A DNA stretch of 64,000 nt from Pseudidiomarina aquimaris (GCF_003987395.1 NZ_PIPT01000002.1:124001-188000), one strand, 5' to 3'; positions 1 to 9,304 are shown, counted from the stretch's first letter. The notes: generated from the sequence alone by a model not told the origin. Numbers and translations are program-made.

Positions 1-1
1 A

Positions 2-781
2 CTAGCCTCTACCGGGACCCCAGCATTTTTCGTACACCCAGGTGAAGCCAGTCACGGCGACCTCGGGATGATCACAGCTGACGATGTAGTGCTCGCCATT
101 TCGAACTCGGGGGAAACCGGTGAAGTGTTAAGCATTGCTCCGCTGATCAAGCGTCGTGGCGCACATCTAATCAGTATGACGGGCAACCCACAGTCGACTC
201 TGGCTGAACTGGCCGATGTGCATATTTGTATTGCCGTAGAACAAGAGGCCTGCCCGTTGGGTTTAGCACCGACGTCGTCAACCACTGCTACACTTGCTAT
301 GGGCGATGCTTTAGCTGTGGCGCTATTGCATGCACGAGGCTTCACCGCTGACGACTTTGCGATGTCCCACCCTGGTGGGAGTCTGGGCCGCCGCCTATTA
401 CTGCACATTCACGATGTCATGCACAGTGGCGAGCGGATCCCACTGGTGACCGAACAAGCGACGCTGAGTGAAGCGTTACTCGAAATGTCGCGCAAAGGCT
501 TAGGCATGACCGGAGTTGTCGATGCCGAGCAACGCCTAATCGGCGTATTTACCGATGGCGACTTGCGCCGTATCCTGGATCAACGCGTCGATGTCCACCA
601 AGCGGAAATCCAGCAGGTCATGACTCGCAACCCGATCACGATTAGTGCCGATGTCCTTGCAGCCGAGGGACTGAAGCTTATGGAGGATCGGAAGATAAAC
701 GGTCTGTTTGCCGTTGACTCTGATGGCAAGGTGCGCGGCGCACTCAATATGCACGACTTATTGAAAGCAGGGGTGGTGTAA
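2..781 (+). CDS. kdsD: Arabinose-5-phosphate isomerase KdsD (5'-truncated by window edge)
   Basis: Converts ribulose 5-phosphate to arabinose 5-phosphate, the first committed step toward Kdo for LPS. The reading frame is open from the window's first bases, so the true start lies upstream; 259 codons are visible of about 325 usual in the family. Visible parts are the end of the SIS sugar-isomerase domain (ASTGTPAFFVHPGEASHGD, ISNSGETGE, HPGGSLGRR) followed by two CBS domains (from about HDVMHSG and VMTRNPITI to the end). The stop codon overlaps the kdsC start by one base (TAATG), indicating translational coupling in the Kdo/LPS-export operon. Identification is secure. Confidence 0.96.
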   Translation, partial: LASTGTPAFFVHPGEASHGDLGMITADDVVLAISNSGETGEVLSIAPLIKRRGAHLISMTGNPQSTLAELADVHICIAVEQEACPLGLAPTSSTTATLAMGDALAVALLHARGFTADDFAMSHPGGSLGRRLLLHIHDVMHSGERIPLVTEQATLSEALLEMSRKGLGMTGVVDAEQRLIGVFTDGDLRRILDQRVDVHQAEIQQVMTRNPITISADVLAAEGLKLMEDRKINGLFAVDSDGKVRGALNMHDLLKAGVV

Positions 782-1341
782 TGGCACAGCCGACAGTAAG
801 CACATGGTATGGCGAGATTAGCGAGTCACTTTTTGCTAGTTTACAAGACATTAAACTGGTGATTTGCGACGTCGATGGGGTCTTCTCCGACGGTCGCATC
901 TACCTCGGTAATGCTGGCGAAGAGCTTAAAGCTTTTCATACCCGCGACGGCTTTGGCGTCAAGGCGCTTATTAACAATGGCGTGCAAGTTGCCGTGGTCA
1001 CGGGGCGTAGCTCAACTATTGTCGAACAGCGCATGCAAGCATTGGGGGTGAAGGATATTTTTCAAGGCACCACCGAAAAGCTCAAGGTATACCAACAACT
1101 TGCTGAAAAATATCAACTTGAGGATCATGCCATTGCCAGCATCGGCGACGACGTGCCTGATGTCGTCATGATCCAACGCGCTGGACTCGGTGTCGCTCCG
1201 CAAGACGCGCACCCATGGGTACAACAGCAGGCGGACTACGTGACCAGCATGCGCGGTGGATTCGGCGCTGTGCGTGAACTCAGCGATTTGATTTTGCTCA
1301 GTCAAGGACACCTGCAGCTGCAAGGCGGAGTGAGTCTATGA
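781..1341 (+). CDS. kdsC: 3-deoxy-D-manno-octulosonate 8-phosphate phosphatase KdsC
   Basis: HAD-superfamily phosphatase that removes phosphate from Kdo-8-P to give Kdo in the cytoplasm. The protein is 186 aa, normal for KdsC, and carries the HAD nucleophile motif ICDVDGVFSDG near residue 30, the VVTGRSS motif II and the GDDVPDVVM motif III region. It is a C0-type HAD without a large cap, as expected for tetrameric KdsC. It overlaps kdsD by one base and its TGA overlaps the lptC ATG (ATGA), so all three are translationally coupled. Confidence 0.97.
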   Translation: MAQPTVSTWYGEISESLFASLQDIKLVICDVDGVFSDGRIYLGNAGEELKAFHTRDGFGVKALINNGVQVAVVTGRSSTIVEQRMQALGVKDIFQGTTEKLKVYQQLAEKYQLEDHAIASIGDDVPDVVMIQRAGLGVAPQDAHPWVQQQADYVTSMRGGFGAVRELSDLILLSQGHLQLQGGVSL

Positions 1342-1907
1342 ACCGACAACTGTCTTGGATTCTCGCGATTTTATTTATACTCGGAGCGTTGCTCATTTGG
1401 CGACCGTTTGACAGCCCTGAGGGCGAGTCCGATGATGCGCAATTCCGTGAAGTGCCACCGGACTTCATTGCTGAGGGTCTGCGCACTCGGGTTTACAATG
1501 CCGAGGGTGAACTCATTCATCGTATCAACGCAACCAAAATGACCCATTACAGTCCAATTGGCTTAACTGAGCTAATGGCACCGCAATACCAAGTCCGTAT
1601 GGCGCAGAACCAAAGCGAGTGGCAAGTAGTGGCGGAACAGGGCTCGTTTTATGATGACAAGACCTTGGTGCTAGAGCGCGATATTATCATCACGCATATG
1701 ACCAACAGTGACTACTTGGAACGGGTCGAAACCAGCTATCTGACCATCGACACACTGGCAGAAACAATGGTCACCGATGAGCCAGTGACGATTTATGGGC
1801 GTAACTTTTTAGTGCGCGGCAATGGTATGATTGCCGACTTGAATGCTGAAACTTTGGAATTAAATGAACATGTACAAACCACTTACACACGCACACAGCA
1901 GCCTTAA
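1338..1907 (+). CDS. lptC: LPS export protein LptC
   Basis: Bitopic inner-membrane component of the Lpt bridge that passes LPS from LptBFG to LptA. The 189-aa protein has one N-terminal transmembrane helix (about residues 6-22, WILAILFILGALLIW) followed by a periplasmic beta-jellyroll region. Its length matches the family (E. coli 191 aa). It starts in a 4-bp overlap with kdsC. Its last 44 bp overlap the lptA signal-peptide coding region in another frame. Identification rests on topology and position between kdsC and lptA. Confidence 0.95.
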   Translation: MNRQLSWILAILFILGALLIWRPFDSPEGESDDAQFREVPPDFIAEGLRTRVYNAEGELIHRINATKMTHYSPIGLTELMAPQYQVRMAQNQSEWQVVAEQGSFYDDKTLVLERDIIITHMTNSDYLERVETSYLTIDTLAETMVTDEPVTIYGRNFLVRGNGMIADLNAETLELNEHVQTTYTRTQQP

Positions 1908-2430
1908 GCTTTTCGTGTTAGCCGCACTGGTATTTGGCGTGGTGCTGAGTCCTACTGCGCTGGCACAAGGCAAAGCTGACTTTCAACAGAACATCGAAAT
2001 CGTATCCGAGCGTGATTGGTTTGATATTCAAAACAAGATAGCCGTATTCGAGGAAAATGCTGTCATTACTCAGGGTACGCTGCGCATTACTGCCGACCAC
2101 CTAGAAGTGGCCGAAGACGATGGTACTGGCGCTCGCAGCTTCACCGCTGAAGGAAGCCCTGCGACCTATCAACAAGAATTGGAAGACGGCAGTATCATTC
2201 GCGCTGAAGCGCAGGTGATTCGCTACGATGAGAGCGCACAAATTCTTACTATGTCCGGTGGTGTTAAAGTTACCCAAGACGACAGTCTGATTCAGGGGCA
2301 TGAAATTGTTTATAACTTTGCCACCCAACAAATGCGTGCAGTGCGCGGTGAAGACGAGAACGACCGTGTAACTACTATTTTCCAGCCGAGCAAAAAGAAC
2401 GAAAACGATAATGAGCCAACTAACCGTTGA
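1864..2430 (+). CDS. lptA: Periplasmic LPS transport protein LptA
   Basis: Periplasmic bridge protein that shuttles LPS to the outer membrane. It is 188 aa with a Sec signal peptide: a hydrophobic core ([15 protein letters not shown]) and a predicted cleavage after ALAQ or nearby. The mature part has the repeating beta-strand OstA/LptA pattern ([28 protein letters not shown]-like segment). The chosen ATG at 1864 lies 44 bp inside lptC; an in-frame ATG at 1870 is an alternative. The long overlap with lptC and the 20-bp overlap with lptB imply tight co-translation. Confidence 0.94.
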   Translation: MNMYKPLTHAHSSLKLFVLAALVFGVVLSPTALAQGKADFQQNIEIVSERDWFDIQNKIAVFEENAVITQGTLRITADHLEVAEDDGTGARSFTAEGSPATYQQELEDGSIIRAEAQVIRYDESAQILTMSGGVKVTQDDSLIQGHEIVYNFATQQMRAVRGEDENDRVTTIFQPSKKNENDNEPTNR

Positions 2431-3136
2431 ACATCTAGCTAAATCCTACAAAAAACGGCAGGTCGTTAAAGATGTCAGCCTGAATGTAGAGTCCGGCAAG
2501 GTCATTGGTCTGTTAGGCCCAAATGGCGCCGGGAAAACCACGACTTTCTATATGATCGTCGGGTTGGTTAATCATGACAAAGGCCGAATTTTACTCGATG
2601 ACGATGATATCTCATTGCTTCCGATGCACGAACGTGCGCGCAAAGGTATCGGCTATTTGCCGCAAGAGTCCTCGATTTTTCGAAAGCTTACGGTACGCGA
2701 CAATATTCTTGCGATTTTAGAAACCCGCAGTGACCTCGATAGCAATGGTCGCGAAGAGAAGCTCGACGAGTTGCTTGAAGAGTTCCACATTGGTCACATC
2801 GCCAATAGCTTAGGTATGAGTCTTTCGGGCGGTGAGCGCCGACGCGTCGAGATCGCTCGGGCTCTGGCTGCAGAACCACAATTTATTCTGCTCGACGAAC
2901 CCTTTGCCGGTGTTGACCCGATTTCCGTTATTGATATCAAAAAGATTATCGAACATCTGCGCCAACGCGGCATTGGTGTTCTGATTACTGACCACAACGT
3001 CCGCGAAACCCTCTCTGTCTGTGAGCATGCTTATATTGTCAGCCATGGGGAGTTGATTGCGCAGGGTGACGCCCATACTATTTTAAGTAACCAGCAGGTG
3101 AAAGACGTCTACCTAGGCGACCAATTCACTCTGTAG
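2411..3136 (+). CDS. lptB: LPS export ABC transporter ATPase LptB
   Basis: Cytoplasmic ATPase that powers LPS extraction with LptF and LptG. The 241-aa protein has every ABC motif: Walker [11 protein letters not shown] near residue 38, the Q-loop in YLPQESS, the signature LSGGERRR, Walker [14 protein letters not shown] and the H-loop in ITDHNVRET. It starts 20 bp inside lptA. lptF and lptG are not in the window, which is normal because they are usually unlinked. Confidence 0.98.
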   Translation: MSQLTVEHLAKSYKKRQVVKDVSLNVESGKVIGLLGPNGAGKTTTFYMIVGLVNHDKGRILLDDDDISLLPMHERARKGIGYLPQESSIFRKLTVRDNILAILETRSDLDSNGREEKLDELLEEFHIGHIANSLGMSLSGGERRRVEIARALAAEPQFILLDEPFAGVDPISVIDIKKIIEHLRQRGIGVLITDHNVRETLSVCEHAYIVSHGELIAQGDAHTILSNQQVKDVYLGDQFTL

Positions 3137-3166
3137 CCGCGTTGTCCAACCCGTAGGTGGTGCTTA

Positions 3167-4552
3167 ATGAAGCAAGGCTTGCAGTTCAAATTTAGTCAGC
3201 AATTGTCGATGACACCGCAGTTGCAGCAAGCCATTCGTTTGTTGCAGTTGTCGAGCTTTGAACTACAACAAGAAGTCCAACAAGCACTCGAAGAAAATCC
3301 CCTGCTCGAACAAGAAGAGCATGAAGATCCATTGCGTGAACATGGTGAAGATAGCGTTGAAATAGGCGAAGAGTGGGACCAGAACTACACCGCCGAGCTA
3401 CTTGGTGCGGTCGGTCAGCACGACGCCGAGCACGACGCTCTCACCTTTGGTTGCGGACAAGAAACGCTGCATGATCACCTGCGTTGGCAGTTACAACTCT
3501 CGCACATGACCGCCGTCGATGAGCAGGTGGGTCTCGCGATCATCGATGCCATTGATGACAACGGTTACTTGCAAGCGTCACTTGCCGACCTTACTGCAGC
3601 CCTCAATGCTCAGCTTGACGAACCGCTTGAAGAAGACGAAGTTGCGGTGGTGTTGAAGCGTATTCAGCACTTTGACCCAATTGGCGTTGGTGCACGTGAT
3701 GTTAGCGAGTGCTTACTACTCCAGCTCCAGCAATTACCGGAAGCAACACCACATTTATCAGCTGCGCGAAAAGCAGTAGCAGAACACGTTGAACTGCTCG
3801 CTGCACGCGATTATCGCACGCTTTCTCGTCGTTTACGCCTGAACGAAACAGCCTTAGCCGAGGTCCTAACTCTTATACAGCATTTGCAACCACGCCCCGG
3901 CGATGGTTTTTCGGCAAACGATGACGCTTACGTGATTCCAGATGTTCTTGTGCGAAAGCAAAATAATCGTTGGATCGTTGAGCTAAATCCGCAAAGTTTG
4001 CCTAAACTAAAAGTAAACGACAGTTACGCTGCCCTACTAAAGGATACCCGAGCAAGCGACGACATGAGCTATATCCGTCATCACTTACAAGAAGCTAAAT
4101 GGTTCATGCGCAGCATCGAGAGCCGCAACGAGACGCTACTGAAAGTTGCGAGTAGCATTGTGCAGCGCCAACAAGCGTTCTTCGAGCACGGTGAAGAAGC
4201 TATGAAACCGATGGTTCTCGCGGATATCGCCCAAGCCATTGAAATGCACGAATCCACTGTTTCACGTGTTACCTCCCAAAAGTATATGCATACGCCCCGA
4301 GGTGTGTTTGAATTGAAGTACTTCTTCTCAAGTCAGTTGAGCACTGATGCCGGGGGTGAATGCTCTTCAACTGCCATAAGGGCACTGCTGAAAAAGCTAG
4401 TTGCAGCCGAAAATCCGAAAAAGCCACTCAGTGATAATAAACTTACGCAACTGATGGCTGAACAAGGAATTCAGGTCGCTAGACGGACGATTGCGAAGTA
4501 TCGCGAGGCACTCAATATTCCGCCTTCGAGCCAACGTAAACGTCTAATTTAA
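3167..4552 (+). CDS. rpoN: RNA polymerase sigma-54 factor RpoN
   Basis: Alternative sigma factor for enhancer-dependent promoters. The 461-aa protein shows the glutamine-rich activator-binding region I (QFSQQLSMTPQLQQAIRLLQLS), an acidic region II at about residues 48-75, the core-binding domain, the helix-turn-helix (ESTVSRVTSQKYMHTPRG) and the C-terminal RpoN box (ARRTIAKYREALNIP). It is preceded by a purine-rich AGGTGG site. It sits in the conserved lptB-rpoN-hpf-ptsN order. Confidence 0.98.
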   Translation: MKQGLQFKFSQQLSMTPQLQQAIRLLQLSSFELQQEVQQALEENPLLEQEEHEDPLREHGEDSVEIGEEWDQNYTAELLGAVGQHDAEHDALTFGCGQETLHDHLRWQLQLSHMTAVDEQVGLAIIDAIDDNGYLQASLADLTAALNAQLDEPLEEDEVAVVLKRIQHFDPIGVGARDVSECLLLQLQQLPEATPHLSAARKAVAEHVELLAARDYRTLSRRLRLNETALAEVLTLIQHLQPRPGDGFSANDDAYVIPDVLVRKQNNRWIVELNPQSLPKLKVNDSYAALLKDTRASDDMSYIRHHLQEAKWFMRSIESRNETLLKVASSIVQRQQAFFEHGEEAMKPMVLADIAQAIEMHESTVSRVTSQKYMHTPRGVFELKYFFSSQLSTDAGGECSSTAIRALLKKLVAAENPKKPLSDNKLTQLMAEQGIQVARRTIAKYREALNIPPSSQRKRLI

Positions 4553-4578
4553 AACTTGGACAATAGAAGGAAGATGTT

Positions 4579-4866
4579 ATGCAAATTAATCTGACTGGTC
4601 ACCATATTGAAATTACTGATGCGCTACGAGACTATGTCGACGCTAAGTTTGCCAAGCTTGAGCGTCATTTTGACCATATCAACAATGTCCATGTGATTTT
4701 AAATGTTGAAAAGTTAACCCAAAAAGCGGAAGCTACGCTGCATGTAAACGGCGGTGAAATTTTCGCTGATTCAGAGCACCAAGATATGTACGCGGCGATC
4801 GACGGTCTAATTGATAAACTCGACCGCCAAGTGATTAAACACAAAGAAAAGATGAAACGTCACTAA
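4579..4866 (+). CDS. hpf: Ribosome hibernation-promoting factor, short form
   Basis: Binds the 30S decoding region and promotes 100S ribosome dimers in stationary phase. The 95-aa protein is the short HPF form, with the S30AE/YfiA fold sequence (MQINLTGHHIEITDALRDY, KFAKLERHFDHI) and a basic C-terminus (HKEKMKRH). A good AAGGAAG site lies upstream. It lacks the long C-terminal dimerisation domain of lHPF. Its placement between rpoN and ptsN is the standard proteobacterial arrangement. Confidence 0.96.
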   Translation: MQINLTGHHIEITDALRDYVDAKFAKLERHFDHINNVHVILNVEKLTQKAEATLHVNGGEIFADSEHQDMYAAIDGLIDKLDRQVIKHKEKMKRH

Positions 4867-4869
4867 ATC

Positions 4870-5328
4870 ATGGATTTATCCACTCTATTAAGCCCCGACT
4901 GCACCCGCTGTGCAGTCGCGGGCTCAAGCAAAAAGAAAGTCTTAGAACTGATCGGCCAACTGGCTGCGCCACGTCTTTCAGGAACCACAAGTTTCGATGT
5001 CTTCGAAAGCCTTCTCAATCGCGAACGCCTCGGTAGTACCGGTATTGGCTTAGGTGTCGCCATACCCCACGGTCGTTTGGGCACGGCGAACAAGCCTGTC
5101 GCAGTTTTGCTGACCCTCGAAGAACCGATAGACTTCGATGCTATCGATAATCAACCGGTGGATATTATCTTCGCATTGTTGGTGCCAGAAGAAGAGCATG
5201 AGCAACACTTGCAGACGCTTGCCGCTGTTGCGCAACGCCTGAACGAGAAGTCTTGCACGCGAGGGCTCCGCGACGCGAAAAGCGACCAAGAGCTCTACAC
5301 TCTTTTTACCGACAAAGACTGTCCGTAG
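4870..5328 (+). CDS. ptsN: Nitrogen-PTS enzyme IIA (PtsN)
   Basis: Phosphorylatable EIIA-Ntr regulator that receives phosphate from Npr and controls potassium transport and nitrogen/carbon balance. The 152-aa protein has the fructose-type EIIA fold and the active histidine in GLGVAIPHGR (about residue 67). It follows hpf by 3 bp, and its stop lies 2 bp before rapZ. Its phosphodonor npr is two genes downstream, so the pathway is clustered. Confidence 0.96.
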   Translation: MDLSTLLSPDCTRCAVAGSSKKKVLELIGQLAAPRLSGTTSFDVFESLLNRERLGSTGIGLGVAIPHGRLGTANKPVAVLLTLEEPIDFDAIDNQPVDIIFALLVPEEEHEQHLQTLAAVAQRLNEKSCTRGLRDAKSDQELYTLFTDKDCP

Positions 5329-5330
5329 TT

Positions 5331-6182
5331 ATGCAACTCATTATTGTTAGTGGCCGCTCCGGCTCCGGCAAAACCATTGCATTACGCGTGCTTGAAGACC
5401 TCGGCTTTTATTGCGTCGACAACCTTCCGATTATGCTATTGCCAACACTGGTGCATGCGATTCAAGACCAGTACGAAAGTGTTGCAGTCAGTGTCGATGT
5501 AAGAAACTTGCCCGCTTCGCACGATGATCTTAGCGATGCTCTCGATTTTTTACCTGACAAAATCAAGCCAGAGATCCTGTTTCTCGATTCTAACGATAAA
5601 GTATTGCTGCAGCGCTTCGGTGAAACCCGCCGCTTACACCCGTTGTCACGCAACGAAATGCCGCTCAACGAAGCCTTACAGACAGAATCACGACTACTTG
5701 AACCGCTTGCAGAAAGAGCGACGTGGCGCATTGAAAGTAGCGAATTAAGTGTCCACCAATTAAGTGAGCAAGTTAGTGAGCGGGTGCTCGGGCGTGCGGC
5801 ATCGCGCCTTATCGTGGTCTTTCAGTCGTTTGGCTATAAGTACGGCTTACCACCGGATCTTGATTACGCGTTCGATGCCAGAATTTTGCCAAATCCGCAC
5901 TGGGAACCTGAACTAAAGCCACTCACAGGTAGTGACCCTGCGGTGCAACATTTTTTTGCACAGCAGCCGTTAGTTACCAAGTTTATCCATCAAGTCGAAA
6001 CGTTCCTCGAAACTTGGCTACCGTACTTTCAGCGTAGCAACCGTAGCTATCTCACCATTGGGATTGGCTGTACCGGCGGACAGCACCGCTCAGTTTACAT
6101 CGCTGAACAACTTGCGGAGCGTTTTGCCGACCACGAATTCAAAGTACAACTTCGTCACCGTGAGAGCCAACGTCGCAAATGA
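5331..6182 (+). CDS. rapZ: RNase adapter protein RapZ
   Basis: Nucleotide-binding protein that, in enterobacteria, guides RNase E to the GlmZ small RNA and so controls glucosamine-6-phosphate synthase. The start is the ATG at 5331, 2 bp after ptsN; the frame is open further upstream inside ptsN, but 283 aa from this ATG matches the family (E. coli 284). Seen motifs are the N-terminal Walker A GRSGSGKT and the C-terminal GCTGGQHRSV with a basic tail (RHRESQRRK). Whether a GlmZ-like target exists here cannot be seen. Confidence 0.95.
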   Translation: MQLIIVSGRSGSGKTIALRVLEDLGFYCVDNLPIMLLPTLVHAIQDQYESVAVSVDVRNLPASHDDLSDALDFLPDKIKPEILFLDSNDKVLLQRFGETRRLHPLSRNEMPLNEALQTESRLLEPLAERATWRIESSELSVHQLSEQVSERVLGRAASRLIVVFQSFGYKYGLPPDLDYAFDARILPNPHWEPELKPLTGSDPAVQHFFAQQPLVTKFIHQVETFLETWLPYFQRSNRSYLTIGIGCTGGQHRSVYIAEQLAERFADHEFKVQLRHRESQRRK

Positions 6183-6457
6183 GTCAAGAAGCCCGCAAGC
6201 CTGCAGTTATCAAGAACAAGCTCGGTCTGCACGCCCGCGCGGCAACCAAGCTGGTCAAGCTCACTCAACAATTTGATGCTAAGGTTGCGATCGTCCAAGA
6301 TGGCCGTGAAGTCGACGCATCAAGTGTCATGTGCCTGTTGTTGCTAGCAAGCGGCCAAGGCAAAGAAATCGAAATCGTCGCGCGTGGCGCCGAAGCGCAA
6401 GCGGCCGTCGATGCGGTTGCTGAACTTATCGAAGCGCGTTTCGATGAAGATGCATAA
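6179..6457 (+). CDS. npr: Nitrogen-PTS phosphocarrier protein Npr
   Basis: HPr-family phosphocarrier that passes phosphate to PtsN. The 92-aa protein has the HPr active-site motif GLHARAATKLVKL, with the catalytic histidine near residue 19, and the second helix region DASSVMCLLLLASGQG. It overlaps the rapZ stop by 4 bp (ATGA). It ends the plus-strand operon before the mgtE promoter region. Confidence 0.95.
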   Translation: MSQEARKPAVIKNKLGLHARAATKLVKLTQQFDAKVAIVQDGREVDASSVMCLLLLASGQGKEIEIVARGAEAQAAVDAVAELIEARFDEDA

Positions 6458-6469
6458 TTATCTTCGCTA

Positions 6470-6498
6470 CTGACGAATTCCAAGAAATAAGATAAACT
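6470..6498 (+). promoter_or_regulatory. Putative sigma-70 promoter for mgtE
   Basis: CTGACG (6470-6475) and TAAACT (6493-6498), each 4 of 6 to consensus, are 17 bp apart in the 66-bp gap between npr and mgtE. Transcription would begin near 6505. This is a sequence match only. Confidence 0.4.
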
Positions 6499-6518
6499 CC
6501 TCATATTCATAGGAGTTT
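6494..6518 (+). promoter_or_regulatory. Hairpin sequestering the mgtE Shine-Dalgarno
   Basis: AAACTCCT (6494-6501) and AGGAGTTT (6511-6518) are perfect 8-bp inverted arms with a 9-nt loop. The right arm contains the AGGAG ribosome-binding site of mgtE (ATG at 6524). A transcript reading through from npr could hide the site, whereas one starting near 6505 would lack the left arm. The four T residues after the stem also make a weak terminator possible. Confidence 0.5.
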
Positions 6519-6523
6519 TCATC

Positions 6524-7885
6524 ATGCTTGCAGAAGTCGCTGAAAAAGAGTTTGCCGAACAACGGCTCCAGGATGTGACCGAAGCGCTAGCCCGTGGTAT
6601 GTACGTGCAAGCGCGGCGGCAGCTGCATAATTTGCCGGCGTGGGATGTCGCACTCCTCTTAGAATCTTCACCACCTAAAGCGCGTGCCATCATCTGGCAA
6701 CTCGTCGATGCCGACGAGCATGGTGATATTCTCGAAGAGCTCTCCGAAGAAGTTCAGAAGTCTGTTATCCGACAAATGGCGCCAGAAAAGCTGGCCGCCG
6801 CTACCGAAGGCATGGACACCGATGACCTTGCCTACGTTCTTCGTGGCCTTCCGGAACAGGTCTATCAAGAAGTTCTAAAATCGATGGACGAACAAGATCG
6901 TCATCGTGCCGAGAAAGCCCTCTCGTACGAAGACGAGACAGCCGGTTCGATGATGAACACCGATACCATCACCCTGCGCCCAGATGTGACGATCGATGTG
7001 GTCTTGCGTTATTTGCGCTTAAAAGGCGAGCTACCTGAAGCCACCGACAAACTCTACGTGGTAAGTCGAGACGACCAGTTTATCGGCGAGATCTCAATTT
7101 CACGCTTGGTTACCGTGGATCCAGCGAAACTAGTCAGCGATGTCATGGAAGCCGAGGTACAAAGTATTCCGGTCGATATGGACGAAACCGAAGTGGCCAA
7201 GCTGTTTGAGCGGCAAGACTGGATTTCCGCGCCAGTTGTCGACTCAGAGAATCATCTGCTCGGTCGTATCACCATCGATGACGTGGTTGATATCATTCGC
7301 GAAGACGCCCAGCACTCCATGCTGAGTATGGCCGGTCTTGACGACGACGAAGATACCTTCGCACCGGTCTGGAAAAGTACACGCCGCCGCTCCGTGTGGC
7401 TTGCGGTCAACTTGATCACGGCGTTGTTAGCCGCTGCAGTGAGCTCCATGTTTGAGGACATTCTTGCACAAATGGCGATTCTTGCGATCCTCAACACCAT
7501 TGTACCAAGTATGGGTGGCATTGCTGGCTCGCAAACACTGACCTTGGTGATTCGCGGTATGGCACTGGGTCATATAGGGCCGAGTAACCAACGTTGGTTG
7601 ATCGGTAAAGAGCTGGCCATCGGTGCGCTCAATGGGGTGATCTGGGCACTGCTAATTGCTGCTGTGGTCGCCTTGTGGAAGCAAGACCTCGTGATTGGCG
7701 GCATCATTGCTTTTGCCATGATGGCGAACTTACTTGCGGCAGGACTCGCCGGGGTCACGGTGCCTCTGATCTTGAAAAAATTCGACATCGACCCTGCCCT
7801 TGCAGGGGGCGTAATCCTTACCACCGTCACCGATGTAGTGGGTATTTTTGCCTTCCTTGGCACTGCAACCCTTTTGCTTGGCTAG
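6524..7885 (+). CDS. mgtE: Magnesium transporter MgtE
   Basis: Mg2+-selective channel/transporter of the inner membrane. The 453-aa protein has the family layout: an N-terminal superhelical domain (about residues 15-130), paired CBS domains (about 135-255, with TAGSMMNTDTITL and VMEAEVQSIPVDM) and five transmembrane helices from about residue 285 to the end. The pore region includes GIAGSQTLTLVIRG. The acidic CBS and linker segments are the Mg2+-sensing gate in characterised homologues. It ends 6 bp from pmbA, which converges on it. Confidence 0.96.
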   Translation: MLAEVAEKEFAEQRLQDVTEALARGMYVQARRQLHNLPAWDVALLLESSPPKARAIIWQLVDADEHGDILEELSEEVQKSVIRQMAPEKLAAATEGMDTDDLAYVLRGLPEQVYQEVLKSMDEQDRHRAEKALSYEDETAGSMMNTDTITLRPDVTIDVVLRYLRLKGELPEATDKLYVVSRDDQFIGEISISRLVTVDPAKLVSDVMEAEVQSIPVDMDETEVAKLFERQDWISAPVVDSENHLLGRITIDDVVDIIREDAQHSMLSMAGLDDDEDTFAPVWKSTRRRSVWLAVNLITALLAAAVSSMFEDILAQMAILAILNTIVPSMGGIAGSQTLTLVIRGMALGHIGPSNQRWLIGKELAIGALNGVIWALLIAAVVALWKQDLVIGGIIAFAMMANLLAAGLAGVTVPLILKKFDIDPALAGGVILTTVTDVVGIFAFLGTATLLLG

Positions 7886-7891
7886 GCGTGC

Positions 7892-9250
7892 TTAGTTGCC
7901 GGCTACGTGCATGTTTTCAAGTAGCACAGAGCCGGTTTGTACTCCATGACGCATGTCGGTGTCGTTACCAATCGCGACAATGGAGCGCAGCATATCTTGC
8001 AAGTTGCCAGCAATGGTAATCTCTTCTACTGGGTATTGGATTTCGCCATTCTCTACCCAAAAGCCGGCAGCACCACGTGAATAGTCGCCATTCACCAAAT
8101 TCACACCCTGCCCCATGAGCTCAGTCACCAACAGGCCGGTGCCCATAGTACGGCACAAGTCAGCGAGACTTTGCTCGCTTTGCGACACCTGCCAGGTATG
8201 GATGCCACCCGCATGTCCGGTTGGCGTCATCTGCATTTTTCGCGCGGCGTAACTGGTCAACAGGTAGGTTTGCAACACGCCATTATCGACGATAGTACGG
8301 TTTTGCGTCGCAAGTCCCTCATGGTCGAACGGCGAACTTGCCAGTGCCCCCGGTAAATGAGGTGTTTCCTTGATCGTTAACCAATCGGGGAGTACTGCTT
8401 CACCAAGCTTGTCCAGCAAGAAGCTCGATTTACGATATAGATTGCCCCCGCTAATGGCCCCAACGAAGTGGCCAAACAGTGTGTTGGCGATATCAGCACG
8501 GAAAATCACCGGCACTTTGGCCGTATTGATTTTGCGCGCTCCAAGGCGTGCCAGGGTTTCCTGTGCAGCTTGTTCTGCAACTTGTTCAGGGGTATCCAGA
8601 CCACCGGTCGCGCGCGCTACGGTATAGGCATAATCGCGCTGCATTGCATCGCCTTGCTTACCAATCAGCGAGCAACTCATGGCGTGCCGTGATTGCAGGT
8701 AACCTGCTAAAAAACCATGACTATTACCGTACACACGATAGCCCACATGACTGCTGTAGCTCGCGCCATCGGAATTGACGATGCGTTTATCGAGGCCCAG
8801 GGCATGACGTTCGCACTGCAACGCCTGCGCCAGCGCGTAGTCCGCTGATTGGTCACCCGGATGGCACAAATCCAGCTCTGGGATTTCGTTCGCCATTAGC
8901 TCTGCTGGGGCTAAGCCAGCAAACGGATCGGGGGAAGTATAACGAGCAATTTCCAGCGCTTTCTCTACACTGGCGCGAATTGCACCCGCAGATAAATCAG
9001 TGGTTGATGCTGAGCCCTTTTGTTGCCCTTTGTAAAGGGTTATGCCGAGCGCGCCATCTTTGTTGAACTCAACGGTTTCAACTTCACCTAGACGTGTTTC
9101 GACACTAATCCCGCGACTGCGGGTAAGCGCGCACTCCATCGCCGTAGCGCCAAGCGTTTCGCCGTAAGAAAGCGCATCTGCGACAGCTTGTTTCACATCG
9201 GCTAACTCGGTTTGTAACTCTGCTAATTCTGGTTTCAAACTAAACTCCAT
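7892..9250 (-). CDS. pmbA: Metalloprotease subunit PmbA (TldE)
   Basis: Partner of TldD in the TldD/TldE protease, known for maturing microcin B17 and CcdA degradation in E. coli. The 452-aa protein is full length (E. coli 450) and has family segments such as GVNLVNGDYSRGAAGFWVEN and DMRHGVQTGSVL near the C-terminus. As expected for TldE, it lacks the HExxxH zinc motif that TldD carries. It is divergent from darP, with a 54-bp gap holding both start regions. Confidence 0.95.
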   Translation of the reverse strand: MEFSLKPELAELQTELADVKQAVADALSYGETLGATAMECALTRSRGISVETRLGEVETVEFNKDGALGITLYKGQQKGSASTTDLSAGAIRASVEKALEIARYTSPDPFAGLAPAELMANEIPELDLCHPGDQSADYALAQALQCERHALGLDKRIVNSDGASYSSHVGYRVYGNSHGFLAGYLQSRHAMSCSLIGKQGDAMQRDYAYTVARATGGLDTPEQVAEQAAQETLARLGARKINTAKVPVIFRADIANTLFGHFVGAISGGNLYRKSSFLLDKLGEAVLPDWLTIKETPHLPGALASSPFDHEGLATQNRTIVDNGVLQTYLLTSYAARKMQMTPTGHAGGIHTWQVSQSEQSLADLCRTMGTGLLVTELMGQGVNLVNGDYSRGAAGFWVENGEIQYPVEEITIAGNLQDMLRSIVAIGNDTDMRHGVQTGSVLLENMHVAGN

Positions 9251-9304
9251 TGGTTGCTTGATGCGTTGCCTGTTAAACTATGTCGGTAGCACAGAGGACA
9301 TACC

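Noticed and set aside
5253-5330. Upstream extension of rapZ by 26 codons
   Set aside because: The extension lies inside ptsN and the ATG at 5331 gives the normal N-terminus and length.
6458-6523. Mg2+ riboswitch (M-box) upstream of mgtE
   Set aside because: The gap is only 66 bp, too short for an M-box, and shows just one simple hairpin.
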